A stretch of 64,000 nucleotides of DNA from Ferruginibacter sp. (GCA_013141435.1 JABFQZ010000002.1:21022-85021), one strand, 5' to 3'; counted from the stretch's first letter, positions 46,671-55,931 are shown. Program-made: numbers and translations. The notes: generated by a model not told the origin, from the sequence alone.

Positions 46671-47360
46671 CTAATTTGGTTTTAGAATTTTCAAAAGCTT
46701 TGTTACACCATTTGTAGCTGTGCCTTTTATTGTAATTACATTTTCATATTTTCCTACTTCTGGTATTGTTTTATCTATAATATATTTTGGTGTGTTGGTA
46801 GGTACATAATCTATTAAACCTGCGGCAGGATACACTTGTAGCGATGTACCAACTAGTACAAATATATCGGCAGTTTGCATTACAAAAGCTGCTTTTTCAA
46901 TCATAGGTACTGGTTCTTCAAACCATACAATATGTGGTCTAAGTTGCCCGCCATCTTTTGCTAAATCGCCTACATTTATATCGCCTTTTATGTCAAATAT
47001 ATTTTCGGTATTTTTCACACTTCGCATTTTAAAAATTTCGCCATGTAAGTGTATTACTTTGGTAGAGCCTGCTCGTTCGTGCAAATCATCTATATTTTGG
47101 GTAACAATTGTTACTTTAAAATCATTTTCTAAAAAAGCTAATCCTGTATGTGCTGTATTCGGTAATGCAGCTTTTACATTGCTGCGGCGTTGGTTATAAA
47201 AATCTAATACCAATGCAGGGTCTTTTGCAAAACCTCTAGGAGTGGCTACCTCTTCTATATTATAGCCCATCCAAAGTCCATCGCTATCTCTAAATGTTTT
47301 TAACCCACTTTGGGCACTAATGCCTGCACCGGTGAGTATTACAATATGCTTTTTTGACAT
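46671..47360 (-). CDS. cobB: NAD-dependent protein deacylase (sirtuin, CobB-like) lacking the zinc cysteines
   Basis: Sirtuins remove acyl groups from lysines using NAD. The 229-residue protein has ILTGAGISAQSGLKTFRDSDGLW (NAD site), TQNIDDLHERAGS, the catalytic His in VIHLHGEIF and VLVGTSLQVYPAAG. The Tyr-x-x-Arg pair in LDFYNQRRSNV is the signature of class III enzymes that prefer succinyl or malonyl lysine. The four zinc Cys expected after LHGEIF are absent: the region reads MRSVKNTENIFDIKGDINVG. It may share a transcript with the EVE gene located 58 bp upstream. Family firm, activity inferred. Confidence 0.92.
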   Translation of the reverse strand: MSKKHIVILTGAGISAQSGLKTFRDSDGLWMGYNIEEVATPRGFAKDPALVLDFYNQRRSNVKAALPNTAHTGLAFLENDFKVTIVTQNIDDLHERAGSTKVIHLHGEIFKMRSVKNTENIFDIKGDINVGDLAKDGGQLRPHIVWFEEPVPMIEKAAFVMQTADIFVLVGTSLQVYPAAGLIDYVPTNTPKYIIDKTIPEVGKYENVITIKGTATNGVTKLLKILKPN

Positions 47361-47418
47361 TTTAAATAGTATTGAGTATGAGAATATAGTATTGTATTTT
47401 CGCTATCCTGTAACTAAC

Positions 47419-47826
47419 TTATTTGTCTGCCATTTTTATTATTATATCCCACTCTTCTTTTTTTACTGGTTGTACACTTAGCCTAAACGATTTTATAAGT
47501 GCCATATCTTGCAATGCTGGCTCAGCTTTTATTTGTGCAAGTGAAACAGCATTTTTGAGTTTTTTTACTGCTGCCACATCTACTACAACCCAAGCAGGTT
47601 CAGGAGTTGTAGGGTCTTGATAGTGTTCTTTTACAACCTTAGCTGTACCTACAATTTCTAAGCCCTCATTGCTGTGATAAAAAAAAAGCTTATCACCTTT
47701 TTTCATTGCTTTCAAAAAATTACGAGCAGTATAATTACGTACACCATCCCAAAAGGTAATTTTATCTTCCACAAATTTATCCCAACTATATTTTATGGGT
47801 TCTGATTTTATTAGCCAGTAATTCAA
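47419..47826 (-). CDS. EVE domain protein
   Basis: EVE domains are PUA-like folds thought to bind modified bases in RNA or DNA. The 135-residue product is a single such domain with the usual NYWLIKSEPIKYSW start, TFWDGVRNYTARNFL, GDKLFFYHSN and the C-terminal IIKMADK. Translation appears to start at a TTG (47824-47826), because the family N-terminus begins exactly there and no in-frame ATG precedes it. It lies upstream of the sirtuin gene on the same strand. Its biological role is unknown. Confidence 0.9.
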   Translation of the reverse strand: MNYWLIKSEPIKYSWDKFVEDKITFWDGVRNYTARNFLKAMKKGDKLFFYHSNEGLEIVGTAKVVKEHYQDPTTPEPAWVVVDVAAVKKLKNAVSLAQIKAEPALQDMALIKSFRLSVQPVKKEEWDIIIKMADK

Positions 47827-47951
47827 ATTAATTAATAATTTTATAATGAATAATTTATAATGCTTCCAACTTAAAATGTCTTCAAAGATTAAAAAAAACT
47901 TTTAATAGAAAAATTAGCAAATTAGCACAATGTACAAATTAACTTAATAGC

Positions 47952-48671
47952 TTACCACCCACTAGCCAGCACATCTGCTAAATGCATGGTTTCTATAGGC
48001 AGCTTTTTATGTTTTAATACCCCACTAAGTTGCATCATACAACTACAATCGGTAGATATTATACAAGCTGCTCCAGTAGCCAATACATTTGTAATTTTTT
48101 GATCAGCCATTGCTGTAGAAATACCTTCAAATTTTACAGAAAATGTACCACCAAAACCACAACAAGTTTCTACATCTTTCATCTCTACAATTTCTAATCC
48201 TTTCACATTAGTTAATAATCTCCTCGGACCTTCTTTAATTTTACACTCTCTTAATGCAGCACAACTATCATGATATGTAGCTTTGGTGTAAAGCGATGCT
48301 CCAAAGTTTTCAACCTTTATAACATCTGTCAAAAATTCACTAAACTCAAAGGTTCGTTTACCTAACTCATTTACTTTATCTAATAATTTAGGTTCTTCAA
48401 ACAAAGTTGGATAATAATTTCTAATAAAACCAACACAACTTGCACTTGGCGCTACCACAAAATCGGCATTGTTAAAATCGGTTAAAAATTTTTCGGCTAC
48501 AACCCTACTTTCAGTACAAAAACCTGCATTAAATGCTGGCTGCCCACAGCAAGTTTGGTTGGAATTGTATGCCACTTCGCATCCTGCTTTTTCTAATACT
48601 TTTACCATATTAAAAGCTGTATTTGGGTATAATTGATCTACAAAGCAGGGTATAAATAATTGCACTTTCAT
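47952..48671 (-). CDS. (Fe-S)-binding CCG-domain protein, LutA/GlcF-like
   Basis: The 239-residue protein has two CCG-type cysteine-rich domains: QTCCGQPAFNAGF (about 40-52) and ETCCGFGGTFSVKF (about 168-181), with further Cys in PSASCVGFIRNYY and STDCSCMMQLSG. They are expected to bind iron-sulfur clusters, as in LutA, GlcF and heterodisulfide reductase B. In Bacillus, LutA works with LutB and LutC in lactate oxidation, but no lutB or lutC lies here. A partner elsewhere or a different oxidoreductase role is therefore likely. The family call is strong; the pathway is open. Confidence 0.92.
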   Translation of the reverse strand: MKVQLFIPCFVDQLYPNTAFNMVKVLEKAGCEVAYNSNQTCCGQPAFNAGFCTESRVVAEKFLTDFNNADFVVAPSASCVGFIRNYYPTLFEEPKLLDKVNELGKRTFEFSEFLTDVIKVENFGASLYTKATYHDSCAALRECKIKEGPRRLLTNVKGLEIVEMKDVETCCGFGGTFSVKFEGISTAMADQKITNVLATGAACIISTDCSCMMQLSGVLKHKKLPIETMHLADVLASGW

Positions 48672-48702
48672 GTGTGTAAATTTACAGCTAAATACGCCAA
48701 AT

Positions 48703-48735
48703 AAAAATAGGCAACCAAAATGGATGCCTATTTTT
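48703..48735 (-). terminator. Intrinsic terminator of the TPR protein gene
   Basis: AAAAATAGGCA pairs with TGCCTATTTTT around an 11-nt loop. On the minus strand it follows the TPR gene stop by 16 nt. Confidence 0.85.
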
Positions 48736-48751
48736 ATTTGAAATCTTTTTA

Positions 48752-49483
48752 TTATTTAGTAACTCCAAGCCTTGCAAGATATTTATCTACATCGCCACTT
48801 TGTACTGCTTGGCTTGTAGCAAATTTATCTTTCAATTCTTGATACAAATCAATAGCATCTTTAGTTTTACCAAGTGTTTCGGCATAAGATGCAGCAGTAA
48901 GTAATGCTTCGGCAGTAAATGCTTCATCTTTTGTATTTACAGTGGCAGCTTTTTTGTATGCAGTAAGTGCATCATCTGTTTTTTTCAATTCTGCAAATGC
49001 ATGCCCAAGCATCATATTCTTTTTAATATCTGTTTGATAAGCTCCGTTGGCGTCAAAATCTTTCAAAAAACTTATTGCTTTATCAAATTCTTTTGTTTGC
49101 AAATACGCTGCACCAATTAAATATTTAGCTCTATTGCCTGCTGCTGTACCGCTATAATTACTAGCTACTTTTAGTAAGCCAGTAATACCTTTGCCATCTA
49201 AAGTACCTCCATTTAAAACAATGTTTACTGAGTCTTTACTAAACCCAGTAGTAGCCATTTTTCCAAATAAATTTTCCGCCATAAAAATTGCTTCTGCTGC
49301 TTCTTTTTCTTTAGGTTCTTTTATTAAGTTTTTGTACCCATAGTATGCACCAACACCAATAACTAAGGCAGCTACAGCATAAATAATAGGCTTAGCATAA
49401 GTGGTTAAAAAATCTTTTTTTACAATTTCAGTTTCTTCAATTGTGTTATCTACTTCAGTAAATGTTATGTCCTTCTTTGCCAT
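48752..49483 (-). CDS. Membrane-anchored TPR protein (YfgM-like)
   Basis: The start is set at the ATG at 49483 (MAKKDITFTEVDNT), giving 243 residues. A single transmembrane helix (YAKPIIYAVAALVIGVGAYYGYK, about 29-51) follows a short acidic cytoplasmic tail. The periplasmic part contains helical TPR-type repeats (NRAKYLIGAAYLQTKEFDKA, KNMMLGHAFAELKKTDDA, AEALLTAASYAETLGKTKDA). This architecture resembles YfgM, which works with the Sec machinery and chaperones in E. coli, but similarity is by layout only. It lies immediately after pdhA on the same strand. Confidence 0.88.
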   Translation of the reverse strand: MAKKDITFTEVDNTIEETEIVKKDFLTTYAKPIIYAVAALVIGVGAYYGYKNLIKEPKEKEAAEAIFMAENLFGKMATTGFSKDSVNIVLNGGTLDGKGITGLLKVASNYSGTAAGNRAKYLIGAAYLQTKEFDKAISFLKDFDANGAYQTDIKKNMMLGHAFAELKKTDDALTAYKKAATVNTKDEAFTAEALLTAASYAETLGKTKDAIDLYQELKDKFATSQAVQSGDVDKYLARLGVTK

Positions 49484-49532
49484 GTTTATATTTGTATTGT
49501 TTGTTTTAAAATTGCCCAACGGGCAAGTATTT

Positions 49533-50525
49533 TTAATCAGTTATATATGGGTAATCTTCATCAATATATACATCTTTTAGCAATTCGTCTTCGTTTGGCC
49601 AAGGGCTATCTTCGGCAAATTGTACAGCCTCATCTACTTCTAATTTTACTCTGTTATTTATTGTTTCTATTTCTTCCTCTGTTATACCAAAATTTGTATT
49701 CAACACTTTCAATACATGATCTATTGGGTCTTTTTCTTTATATTCTTCTAGCTCTTCTTTCGTTCTATATTTTGAAGGATCGCTCATGCTATGCCCTTTG
49801 TATCTGTAAGTTTTAATTTCTAAAAGTGTAGGACCACCTTTTTCTCTTGCTCTATTTACTGCTCTTAAAATAGCATTGTGCACTTCTTCTGGGCTCATAC
49901 CATCTACTGTATCAGCTGGCATTTCGTAGGCATCAGCCATTTTATAAATATCCAATGTTTTGCTTGTACGAGCTACGGAAGTACCCATTGCATAATGATT
50001 ATTTTCGCAAATAAACACTACTGGTAAATCCCAAAGCATGGCCATATTAAAAGTTTCGTGGAGCATACCTTGCCTTGCTGCACCATCACCAAAAAAACAC
50101 AAACATACATTTTGTGTACCTTTATATTTTTCGGCAAAAGCAATACCAGCACCAGTTCCTATTTGTGCACCTACAATACCATGCCCACCAAAAAAGCCTT
50201 GCTCTACACCAAATAAATGCATGCTTCCACCTTTACCTTTGCTACAACCTGTAGCTTTACCATACAGTTCTGCCATGCAACTTTTGGCACTTACACCTTT
50301 AGCAATAGCAAGTGCATGGTTTCGGTAAGCTGTAATAAATTTATCTTCGGGCATAGTCGCCGTCATACAACCTGCTGCTATAGCCTCTTGACCAATATAT
50401 AAATGACAAAATCCACGTATTTTTTGCATGCCATACAACTGCCCCGTTTTTTCTTCAAAACGACGCATTAATAACATTAATTCGTACCAATAAAGATAGG
50501 TTTCTTTAGAAAACTTTGTTGTCAA
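49533..50525 (-). CDS. pdhA: Pyruvate dehydrogenase E1 component, alpha subunit
   Basis: E1 alpha binds thiamine diphosphate in the pyruvate dehydrogenase complex. The 330-residue product has MRRFEEKTGQLYGMQKIRGF, HLYIGQEAIAAG, YRNHALAIAKGV, the ThDP motif FFGDGAARQGMLHETFNMA through ICENNHYAMGT, and the phosphorylation-loop-like YRYKGHSMSDPSKYR. The start is taken as the TTG at 50525 (MTTKFSKETYLYW). A frame start at 50555 would lie upstream of and across the -7 box TATATTTG (50545-50552), so it cannot be on the transcript. No pdhB lies adjacent. It may be transcribed with the TPR gene. Confidence 0.94.
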   Translation of the reverse strand: MTTKFSKETYLYWYELMLLMRRFEEKTGQLYGMQKIRGFCHLYIGQEAIAAGCMTATMPEDKFITAYRNHALAIAKGVSAKSCMAELYGKATGCSKGKGGSMHLFGVEQGFFGGHGIVGAQIGTGAGIAFAEKYKGTQNVCLCFFGDGAARQGMLHETFNMAMLWDLPVVFICENNHYAMGTSVARTSKTLDIYKMADAYEMPADTVDGMSPEEVHNAILRAVNRAREKGGPTLLEIKTYRYKGHSMSDPSKYRTKEELEEYKEKDPIDHVLKVLNTNFGITEEEIETINNRVKLEVDEAVQFAEDSPWPNEDELLKDVYIDEDYPYITD

Positions 50526-50544
50526 TTCTATAAGTTTTAGGGCG

Positions 50545-50552
50545 CAAATATA
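50545..50552 (-). promoter_or_regulatory. pdhA promoter, -7 box TATATTTG
   Basis: Exact TAnnTTTG on the minus strand, followed by CGCCC, about 19 nt upstream of the chosen TTG start. Confidence 0.65.
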
Positions 50553-50713
50553 CAATAAAAAGGTATTAGAAAATCATTAAAACCAATAAGTAAAAAAACA
50601 ACAATCAAGTAGCGCTTTGTTTTCTTTAAAGAAAGAATGTAAAAAAGTTTAACAAACATATTTACTTTATTTTTATAATCTTTCGTTGTACCTTCCACCA
50701 AAATTTTAAAAAA

Positions 50714-52252
50714 ATGCCCAAAAAAGAAGAATTTATACAAGCCATAACTGCTGGCTACACATTTAAAGGCGAAGCTGTACAAATAGGGTGTGCTGTGTTA
50801 GATGGTGAAGTAGTACCCGAGGCTAAAGTTTTTTTACCCTTAAAAACGATGAACCGCCATGGACTTATTGCTGGCGCTACTGGAACTGGTAAAACCAAAA
50901 CTTTGCAAATGATAAGTGAGTTTTTGAGTGATGCAAGTGTGCCTGTATTGCTAATGGATATTAAAGGCGACTTAAGTGGCATAGCTGCACTTGGTGCCGA
51001 AAACGATAAAGTAAAAGATAGGTATAGCAAAATGCAAATGAATTATACACCTGCTTTATTTTCGGCCGAATTATTATCGCTTACTGGTAAAGATGGGGTA
51101 AAATTGAGAGCTACGGTAAGTGAATTTGGTCCAGTTTTATTAAGTAAAATACTAGACCTTAATGATACGCAAGGTGGTGTAGTGGCTTTAATTTTTAAAT
51201 ACTGCGACGATAACAAATTACCTTTATTAGATCTAAAAGATTTTATAAAACTACTTCAATATATTGGCGATGAAGGTAAAGATGAAATAGAAAAATTGTA
51301 TGGCAAAATATCCACCACATCTACAGGTACTATACTTCGAAAAGTGATAGAGTTACAACAACAAGGTGCCGATATATTTTTTGGCGAAAAAAGTTTTGAG
51401 GTAGATGACCTTATGCGAATAAACGACAAAGGGCAAGGTGTAATTAATATACTTAGGGTTATGGATATTCAAGATAAGCCAAAATTATTTTCTACTTTTA
51501 TGCTGCAAATGCTGGCCGAATTATATGCTTCATCGCCGGAGGAAGGTGATATGGATAAGCCAAAATTAATTTTGATAATAGATGAAGCACATCTTATTTT
51601 TCAGGAAGCAAGTACGGTACTAATACAACAAATAGAAACTATAATAAAACTAATACGTTCAAAAGGTATTGGTATTTTCTTTTGTACACAAAACCCTATG
51701 GATATACCTGCTGCAGTACTTGGCCAGCTTGGTATGAAAATACAACATGCGCTAAGAGCCTTTACCGCTGCCGACAGAAAAACAATAAAACAAACTGCAG
51801 ACAACTATCCTGAAACTGCATTTTACAAAACCGAAGATTTAATAACTCAACTTGGTATTGGCGAAGCTTTAATAACAATGCTAAGCGAAAAAGGAGTACC
51901 TACACCACTTGCACACACCATGCTTTGTAGCCCACGCAGCCGTATGGATGTACTTACACAAGCTGAGGTAGACGATATAAATAGCCATAGTAAATTAGTA
52001 GCAAAATATGCTGAAGATACTGATGCCGAAAGTGCTTATGAAATACTAAACGCAAAATTGAAAGAAGCGGCAGAAAAAACCGAAGAAATGTCCGAAACAA
52101 AAAAGAAGGAAAAAGAAGAACCATCTACTTTAGAAAAAATTGCTGATAATAGCATTGTAAAAAGCATAGTACGTACTGCGGGCAATACAATTGTACGCTC
52201 ATTACTAGGCTCACTTGGGCTTGGAGGTAGAAGCAAGAAAAGTTGGTTTTGA
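50714..52252 (+). CDS. HerA/YjgR-type helicase-like ATPase (DUF853 family)
   Basis: The 512-residue protein has a HerA-FtsK-like ATPase core: Walker A GLIAGATGTGKTKTLQM (about 48-64), Walker B KLILIIDEAHLIFQ (about 280-293) and a sensor-type FFCTQNP block. DUF853/YjgR family proteins have no settled role; relatives (HerA) translocate DNA in end resection. The C-terminal 100 residues are charged and end with a Gly-rich SLLGSLGLGGRSKKSWF. A weak promoter-like TACCTTCC lies about 30 nt upstream. It is a single gene with a convergent terminator. Family firm, function unknown. Confidence 0.92.
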   Translation: MPKKEEFIQAITAGYTFKGEAVQIGCAVLDGEVVPEAKVFLPLKTMNRHGLIAGATGTGKTKTLQMISEFLSDASVPVLLMDIKGDLSGIAALGAENDKVKDRYSKMQMNYTPALFSAELLSLTGKDGVKLRATVSEFGPVLLSKILDLNDTQGGVVALIFKYCDDNKLPLLDLKDFIKLLQYIGDEGKDEIEKLYGKISTTSTGTILRKVIELQQQGADIFFGEKSFEVDDLMRINDKGQGVINILRVMDIQDKPKLFSTFMLQMLAELYASSPEEGDMDKPKLILIIDEAHLIFQEASTVLIQQIETIIKLIRSKGIGIFFCTQNPMDIPAAVLGQLGMKIQHALRAFTAADRKTIKQTADNYPETAFYKTEDLITQLGIGEALITMLSEKGVPTPLAHTMLCSPRSRMDVLTQAEVDDINSHSKLVAKYAEDTDAESAYEILNAKLKEAAEKTEEMSETKKKEKEEPSTLEKIADNSIVKSIVRTAGNTIVRSLLGSLGLGGRSKKSWF

Positions 52253-52386
52253 TATATTTGATGTATGAGTAAATGTTCGTAGTCCAACATTAGTAACATG
52301 ATGTTTGCTAATGTCTCCCAAGAAGGTTGGCATCCAATACCATCATGACTAAAAGATTAGGTTGGATTTTATTTCAAGAAAAATAT

Positions 52387-52429
52387 ATCATATAGAATAA
52401 AAATTGATGCAATTTTTATTCTATATGAT
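52387..52429. terminator. Bidirectional terminator between the HerA-like gene and scpA
   Basis: A perfect 19-bp inverted repeat (ATCATATAGAATAAAAATT and complement) with a 5-nt loop lies between convergent genes, with CTTTT on the right. Confidence 0.8.
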
Positions 52430-52461
52430 CTTTTAAACGTATAAAACAAAAAGCCTAAATT

Positions 52462-53265
52462 CTAATTTAAATGACTAAAATCGTCGGCAGTAAGCATTGT
52501 ACTTTGGTCTTCTTCTCTTTCTTCGTTATACTCAATTATAAAATTATTTCTGCCTTCGCCAATGAGTATATGCAAAAATTTTTGTTGTACTAATTCTAAC
52601 ATATTCAAGAAAATAAATATTGCATGTATTCTGCTTTCGCAATTGTCAAATATTTTTTCAAAAGCCAATGTTTTTTGCTCTTTACTTATTTGCAGCATGT
52701 GCTCTCTTACACCTTCCATGGTGTAATTGTATTGTACTACGGTATGTACTGGCTTAAAATTTTTATCTCTCAATCGTAAGGCTACTCTTTCAAATGCCTT
52801 CATTAATTTGAATAAAGTAACTGTTTGTATTTCTGTGCCTTCTCCAGCTTCTTCTCCAATTATTGAAAGTTCTTTTTGTATATTTCCACGCTTTATCATG
52901 AGCATACGCACTGCTTCCATTTCGGCCATTTGAGCAGATGCTTCTTTAAATTTTTTGTACTCTAAAATTTTATCAATAAGCTCTTGCCTTGGGTCTATTT
53001 CATTGCCTTGCGCATCTATTTCTTTGCGTGGCAAAAGCATTTTTGCTTTTATACGCATAAGGGTGCTTATAAATAAAATAAACTCACTACCAAGCTCTAT
53101 ATTTAGTTTTTCGCTTGCATGAATATGGTCTAAAAATTCGTTGGTAATTTTTGTAATTGGAATATTGTAAATATCCAATTCATCTCTTTCTATAAAAAAT
53201 AGTAAAAGATCAAAAGGACCTTCAAATTCTTCTAACTTTATTTGGTACGATTCTGCAATGCTCAC
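52462..53265 (-). CDS. scpA: Segregation and condensation protein ScpA
   Basis: ScpA is the kleisin that bridges the two SMC heads, together with ScpB, for chromosome condensation. The start is a GTG at 53265 (MSIAESYQIKLEEFEGPFDLLL). The open frame continues upstream to 53313, but that stretch is the terminator hairpin of the preceding gene (53287-53310). The 267-residue product has the kleisin N-terminal FEGPFDLLLFFIERDELDIYNIPI, LGSEFILFISTLMRIKAKMLLP, a charged central linker and the winged-helix C-terminus IHAIFIFLNMLELVQQKF. No scpB adjoins. Confidence 0.93.
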   Translation of the reverse strand: MSIAESYQIKLEEFEGPFDLLLFFIERDELDIYNIPITKITNEFLDHIHASEKLNIELGSEFILFISTLMRIKAKMLLPRKEIDAQGNEIDPRQELIDKILEYKKFKEASAQMAEMEAVRMLMIKRGNIQKELSIIGEEAGEGTEIQTVTLFKLMKAFERVALRLRDKNFKPVHTVVQYNYTMEGVREHMLQISKEQKTLAFEKIFDNCESRIHAIFIFLNMLELVQQKFLHILIGEGRNNFIIEYNEEREEDQSTMLTADDFSHLN

Positions 53266-53286
53266 AATAAAATATTTTGATAAAAA

Positions 53287-53310
53287 TGCCCCACCATTAT
53301 TGGCGGGGCA
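53287..53310 (-). terminator. Intrinsic terminator of the DUF3078 gene
   Basis: On the minus strand TGCCCCGCC pairs with GGTGGGGCA around AATAAT, followed by TTTTTA. It lies 51 nt beyond the DUF3078 stop. Confidence 0.9.
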
Positions 53311-53360
53311 CAAATGTATTAATTTATTGAGTTTTTAAGAAATATAGTTCAGCAAAGAAA

Positions 53361-54245
53361 TTACAACTTGTAGTTTAGTCCTAAACCCAATGCGTGCTGT
53401 GTTTGCGTACCTTTTGTTTCTATGTCATTATATCTTGTATTAAATAATAACGTAGCTCCTATGTATTTATTTACAGTAAATGTAAATAAATTATTCATAT
53501 CAAAAATAATATTACCTGGGTTTTTTAAATAATTAGAATATAAAGTAGTAGTCGATTTATAATTTATACCTTTTGCTATATCATAATTTACATTCATTTG
53601 CAAAAATGCACCTAGCCCAAAAGCTGCTTTTTTTGCAGAGTCTACTCCATACACGTTTTTGTTAAATAAACTAGTTTTCAATTTTGTAGTTACCTGAGCC
53701 ATTAAAGGAGAAAATAATACGGAAAAATGTGCATTAGGTTTATACAAAATGCCAGGGCCAAACTTTATATAACCAGGCGTTAAAAATGCATTTTCAAAAC
53801 GAGATTCCAAAGATACAAATCCTGCATAACTCCAACTTTTTCTAAATTCTTTCCCATATATAGAATTAAAATTTAAGAAATCATCATTTTTTAAAAATTT
53901 AGTACCTGTAGATGTTGTTTTGGCCACACCATAACGACCTCTAAAAGAGTTTAACCAATTGGTCTTTCCTTTTTTTCTATCAAAGCTATAATCTACAATT
54001 CCTTTAATACTAATAAAAGATAATTCACCTTTATTTACATTATACCAATCATTGTTAATTCCGGCTTCATTTGCTGATAAATTTAAGGTTCCACCTTTTG
54101 TCCAACCTTCTTTTAGATCTGCTTTGGTTTTTGTTAATTGCTCGGTAGATGTAGCTACATTTCCTTTTGCTTCGCTTGTAGTTTGTGCTTTTAATGTAGT
54201 AATTGCAAACAATGTTGTTGCTAATAAAAATACTTTTGTTTTCAT
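53361..54245 (-). CDS. DUF3078 family outer-membrane/periplasmic protein
   Basis: The 294-residue protein has a signal peptide (MKTKVFLLATTLFAITTLKAQ) and a beta-rich body with alternating aromatic residues (LNSFRGRYGVAKT, WSYAGFVSLESRFE, HALGLGLNYKL). It ends in an aliphatic/aromatic pattern compatible with an outer-membrane beta-barrel. From memory this is the DUF3078 family of Bacteroidota, function unknown. The -7 box TAGTTTTG (54285-54292, minus) lies 39 nt upstream and an intrinsic terminator follows, so it is a single-gene unit. Confidence 0.88.
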   Translation of the reverse strand: MKTKVFLLATTLFAITTLKAQTTSEAKGNVATSTEQLTKTKADLKEGWTKGGTLNLSANEAGINNDWYNVNKGELSFISIKGIVDYSFDRKKGKTNWLNSFRGRYGVAKTTSTGTKFLKNDDFLNFNSIYGKEFRKSWSYAGFVSLESRFENAFLTPGYIKFGPGILYKPNAHFSVLFSPLMAQVTTKLKTSLFNKNVYGVDSAKKAAFGLGAFLQMNVNYDIAKGINYKSTTTLYSNYLKNPGNIIFDMNNLFTFTVNKYIGATLLFNTRYNDIETKGTQTQHALGLGLNYKL

Positions 54246-54284
54246 TTTAATAAGAGGATATTGTTATTTAATAAATTTTAAACG

Positions 54285-54292
54285 CAAAACTA
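54285..54292 (-). promoter_or_regulatory. Promoter -7 box TAGTTTTG of the DUF3078 gene
   Basis: Exact TAnnTTTG with GC following on the minus strand, 39 nt upstream of the ATG. It lies next to the mscL terminator. Confidence 0.55.
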
Positions 54293-54302
54293 CATTTTAA
54301 CA

Positions 54303-54336
54303 AAAAAAGCGCCAAATATTTATTTAGCGCTTTTTT
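54303..54336 (-). terminator. Intrinsic terminator of mscL
   Basis: AAAAAAGCGC pairs with GCGCTTTTTT, 18 nt beyond the mscL stop on the minus strand. Confidence 0.85.
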
Positions 54337-54354
54337 AAAATAATTTCAAAAATG

Positions 54355-54723
54355 TTATTTTTTCAACGCATCTCTTATTTCAGTAAGCAATACATCAGTA
54401 GATGAAGGCCCTGCTGGTGCAGCTTCTTCAGGTTTCATTGCTTTTGCGGCAGCTTTTACTACTCCAAACAATACAGCTCCTATTACCACAAATTTAATTA
54501 TCGAAGCTAAAAAATTGCCATATTTCACAGCACCCCAAGTTAGCTTACTTATATCTTCGGCTCCAGCAGCCTTTAATGCAGGGGCTAATAATAGAGGTGT
54601 AATAATATCATCTACCAACGACGATACAATTGCACCAAAAGCAGCACCAATAATTACAGCTACAGCCAAATCTACAACATTACCTTTAAATAGAAAGGCC
54701 TTAAATTCTTTAATTAAACTCAT
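54355..54723 (-). CDS. mscL: Large-conductance mechanosensitive channel MscL
   Basis: MscL is the pentameric inner-membrane valve that opens under hypo-osmotic stress. The 122-residue product has the conserved N-terminus (FKAFLFKGNVVDLAVAVIIG), TM1 (about 15-45), a short periplasmic loop, TM2 (FLASIIKFVVIGAVLFGVVKA, about 69-89) and a charged cytoplasmic helix ending LLTEIRDALKK. Length is slightly below the E. coli 136. It is a single gene, divergent from the DMT transporter. Confidence 0.96.
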   Translation of the reverse strand: MSLIKEFKAFLFKGNVVDLAVAVIIGAAFGAIVSSLVDDIITPLLLAPALKAAGAEDISKLTWGAVKYGNFLASIIKFVVIGAVLFGVVKAAAKAMKPEEAAPAGPSSTDVLLTEIRDALKK

Positions 54724-54843
54724 AATTTTCGTTTTGAGGGTTTTTAAAATGATTGATATAGCAAAAGAACGGATTTTTTGTTAAAAAAAGTTAATGTGGC
54801 ATTAATATTTTTAGTTGCATCTTTGCCCAAATTTTTTGAGAAT

Positions 54844-55752
54844 ATGAATAATAAATTGATAAACTGGTTAATATTTAGTGTACTTTCTATAATTTGGGGA
54901 AGTAGTTTTATACTGATGAAACTAGGTTTATACGAAGACAACGATATGAGTAAGCCTATTTTAACTGCATATCAAGTAGCATCTTTGCGTATAATATTTT
55001 CGGCAATTGTTTTATTGCCAATTGCAATAAAACATTTTAAATCGTTAAATTCAAAAACAGTATTTATCATATTTTTATCGGGCTTACAAGGCAGCTTAGT
55101 ACCAGCCTACCTTTTCTGTATTGCCGAAACTAAGATAGATGGAGCTTTAGCAGGTTCATTAAATGCACTTACACCTGTTTTTGTAATTTTAATGGGAAGT
55201 TTTTTTTTCAACCTTAAAGTTTCAAAAAATAAAATTTTAGGTATTTGTGTTTCATTTGTTGGTAGTATTTTATTATTTTTTGCACAACCTACATTTGCTC
55301 AAAACCCTAATATTTTTTATACATTTTTGGTAGTTTTAGCAACTTTAATGTATGGCATAAATGTAAATATGGTTGGTAAATATTTAACCAATATTCCTTC
55401 GCTACATATTGCTGCAATAGCACTAGTGCTCAATGCTATTCCAGCACTTGTAGTATTGTATTTTACAGGTTACTTTAGTCAAAATGTTTTTACTCATTCT
55501 ATGCTTACCGCTACTGGGTTTACTTTTATACTCGGTGTATTTGGAACAGCTTTAGCATCGGTAATTTTTTATATGCTAATGAAAAGAGCTGGCTATGTTT
55601 TCGCATCTATGGTTACTTATGCTATACCTACAGTTGCAGTGGGTTGGGGTATTTTTTATGGCGAAAAAATAGGATGGAAACAAATTGTATGCTTGGCAAT
55701 AATATTATGTGGCGTATATATTGCAAATAGAGTACAAAGAGATGATGCTTAA
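54844..55752 (+). CDS. DMT-superfamily (EamA) permease
   Basis: The start is set at the ATG at 54844 (MNNKLINWLIFSVLSIIWG), because the upstream 22 codons do not fit the family. The 302-residue protein has ten predicted transmembrane helices in two EamA repeats, with the typical SIIWGSSFILMKLGL opening and a second-half ATLMYGINVNMVGKYL. Proteins of this family export amino acids or other metabolites, or take up nucleotide sugars; the substrate is not evident. It is divergent from mscL. Confidence 0.92.
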   Translation: MNNKLINWLIFSVLSIIWGSSFILMKLGLYEDNDMSKPILTAYQVASLRIIFSAIVLLPIAIKHFKSLNSKTVFIIFLSGLQGSLVPAYLFCIAETKIDGALAGSLNALTPVFVILMGSFFFNLKVSKNKILGICVSFVGSILLFFAQPTFAQNPNIFYTFLVVLATLMYGINVNMVGKYLTNIPSLHIAAIALVLNAIPALVVLYFTGYFSQNVFTHSMLTATGFTFILGVFGTALASVIFYMLMKRAGYVFASMVTYAIPTVAVGWGIFYGEKIGWKQIVCLAIILCGVYIANRVQRDDA

Positions 55753-55931
55753 AAAAGAACATTTTTATAAATTTTTAAAACAAATTAATAATCATATTCA
55801 GGTCTGATTATGATTTAGTAATATAAAATTCTTTCTTCTCAAAAAAACTGCTGATCATAGCTTAAAATTTCTTTAACTTTTTATTATACTTCAAAAAATT
55901 GCCATTGGCATAGCTTTTGAACATGATCTTG

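Noticed and set aside
53266..53313. Upstream extension of scpA to a TTG at 53313
   Set aside because: The sequence forms the terminator of the DUF3078 gene, and ScpA homologues begin at the GTG at 53265.
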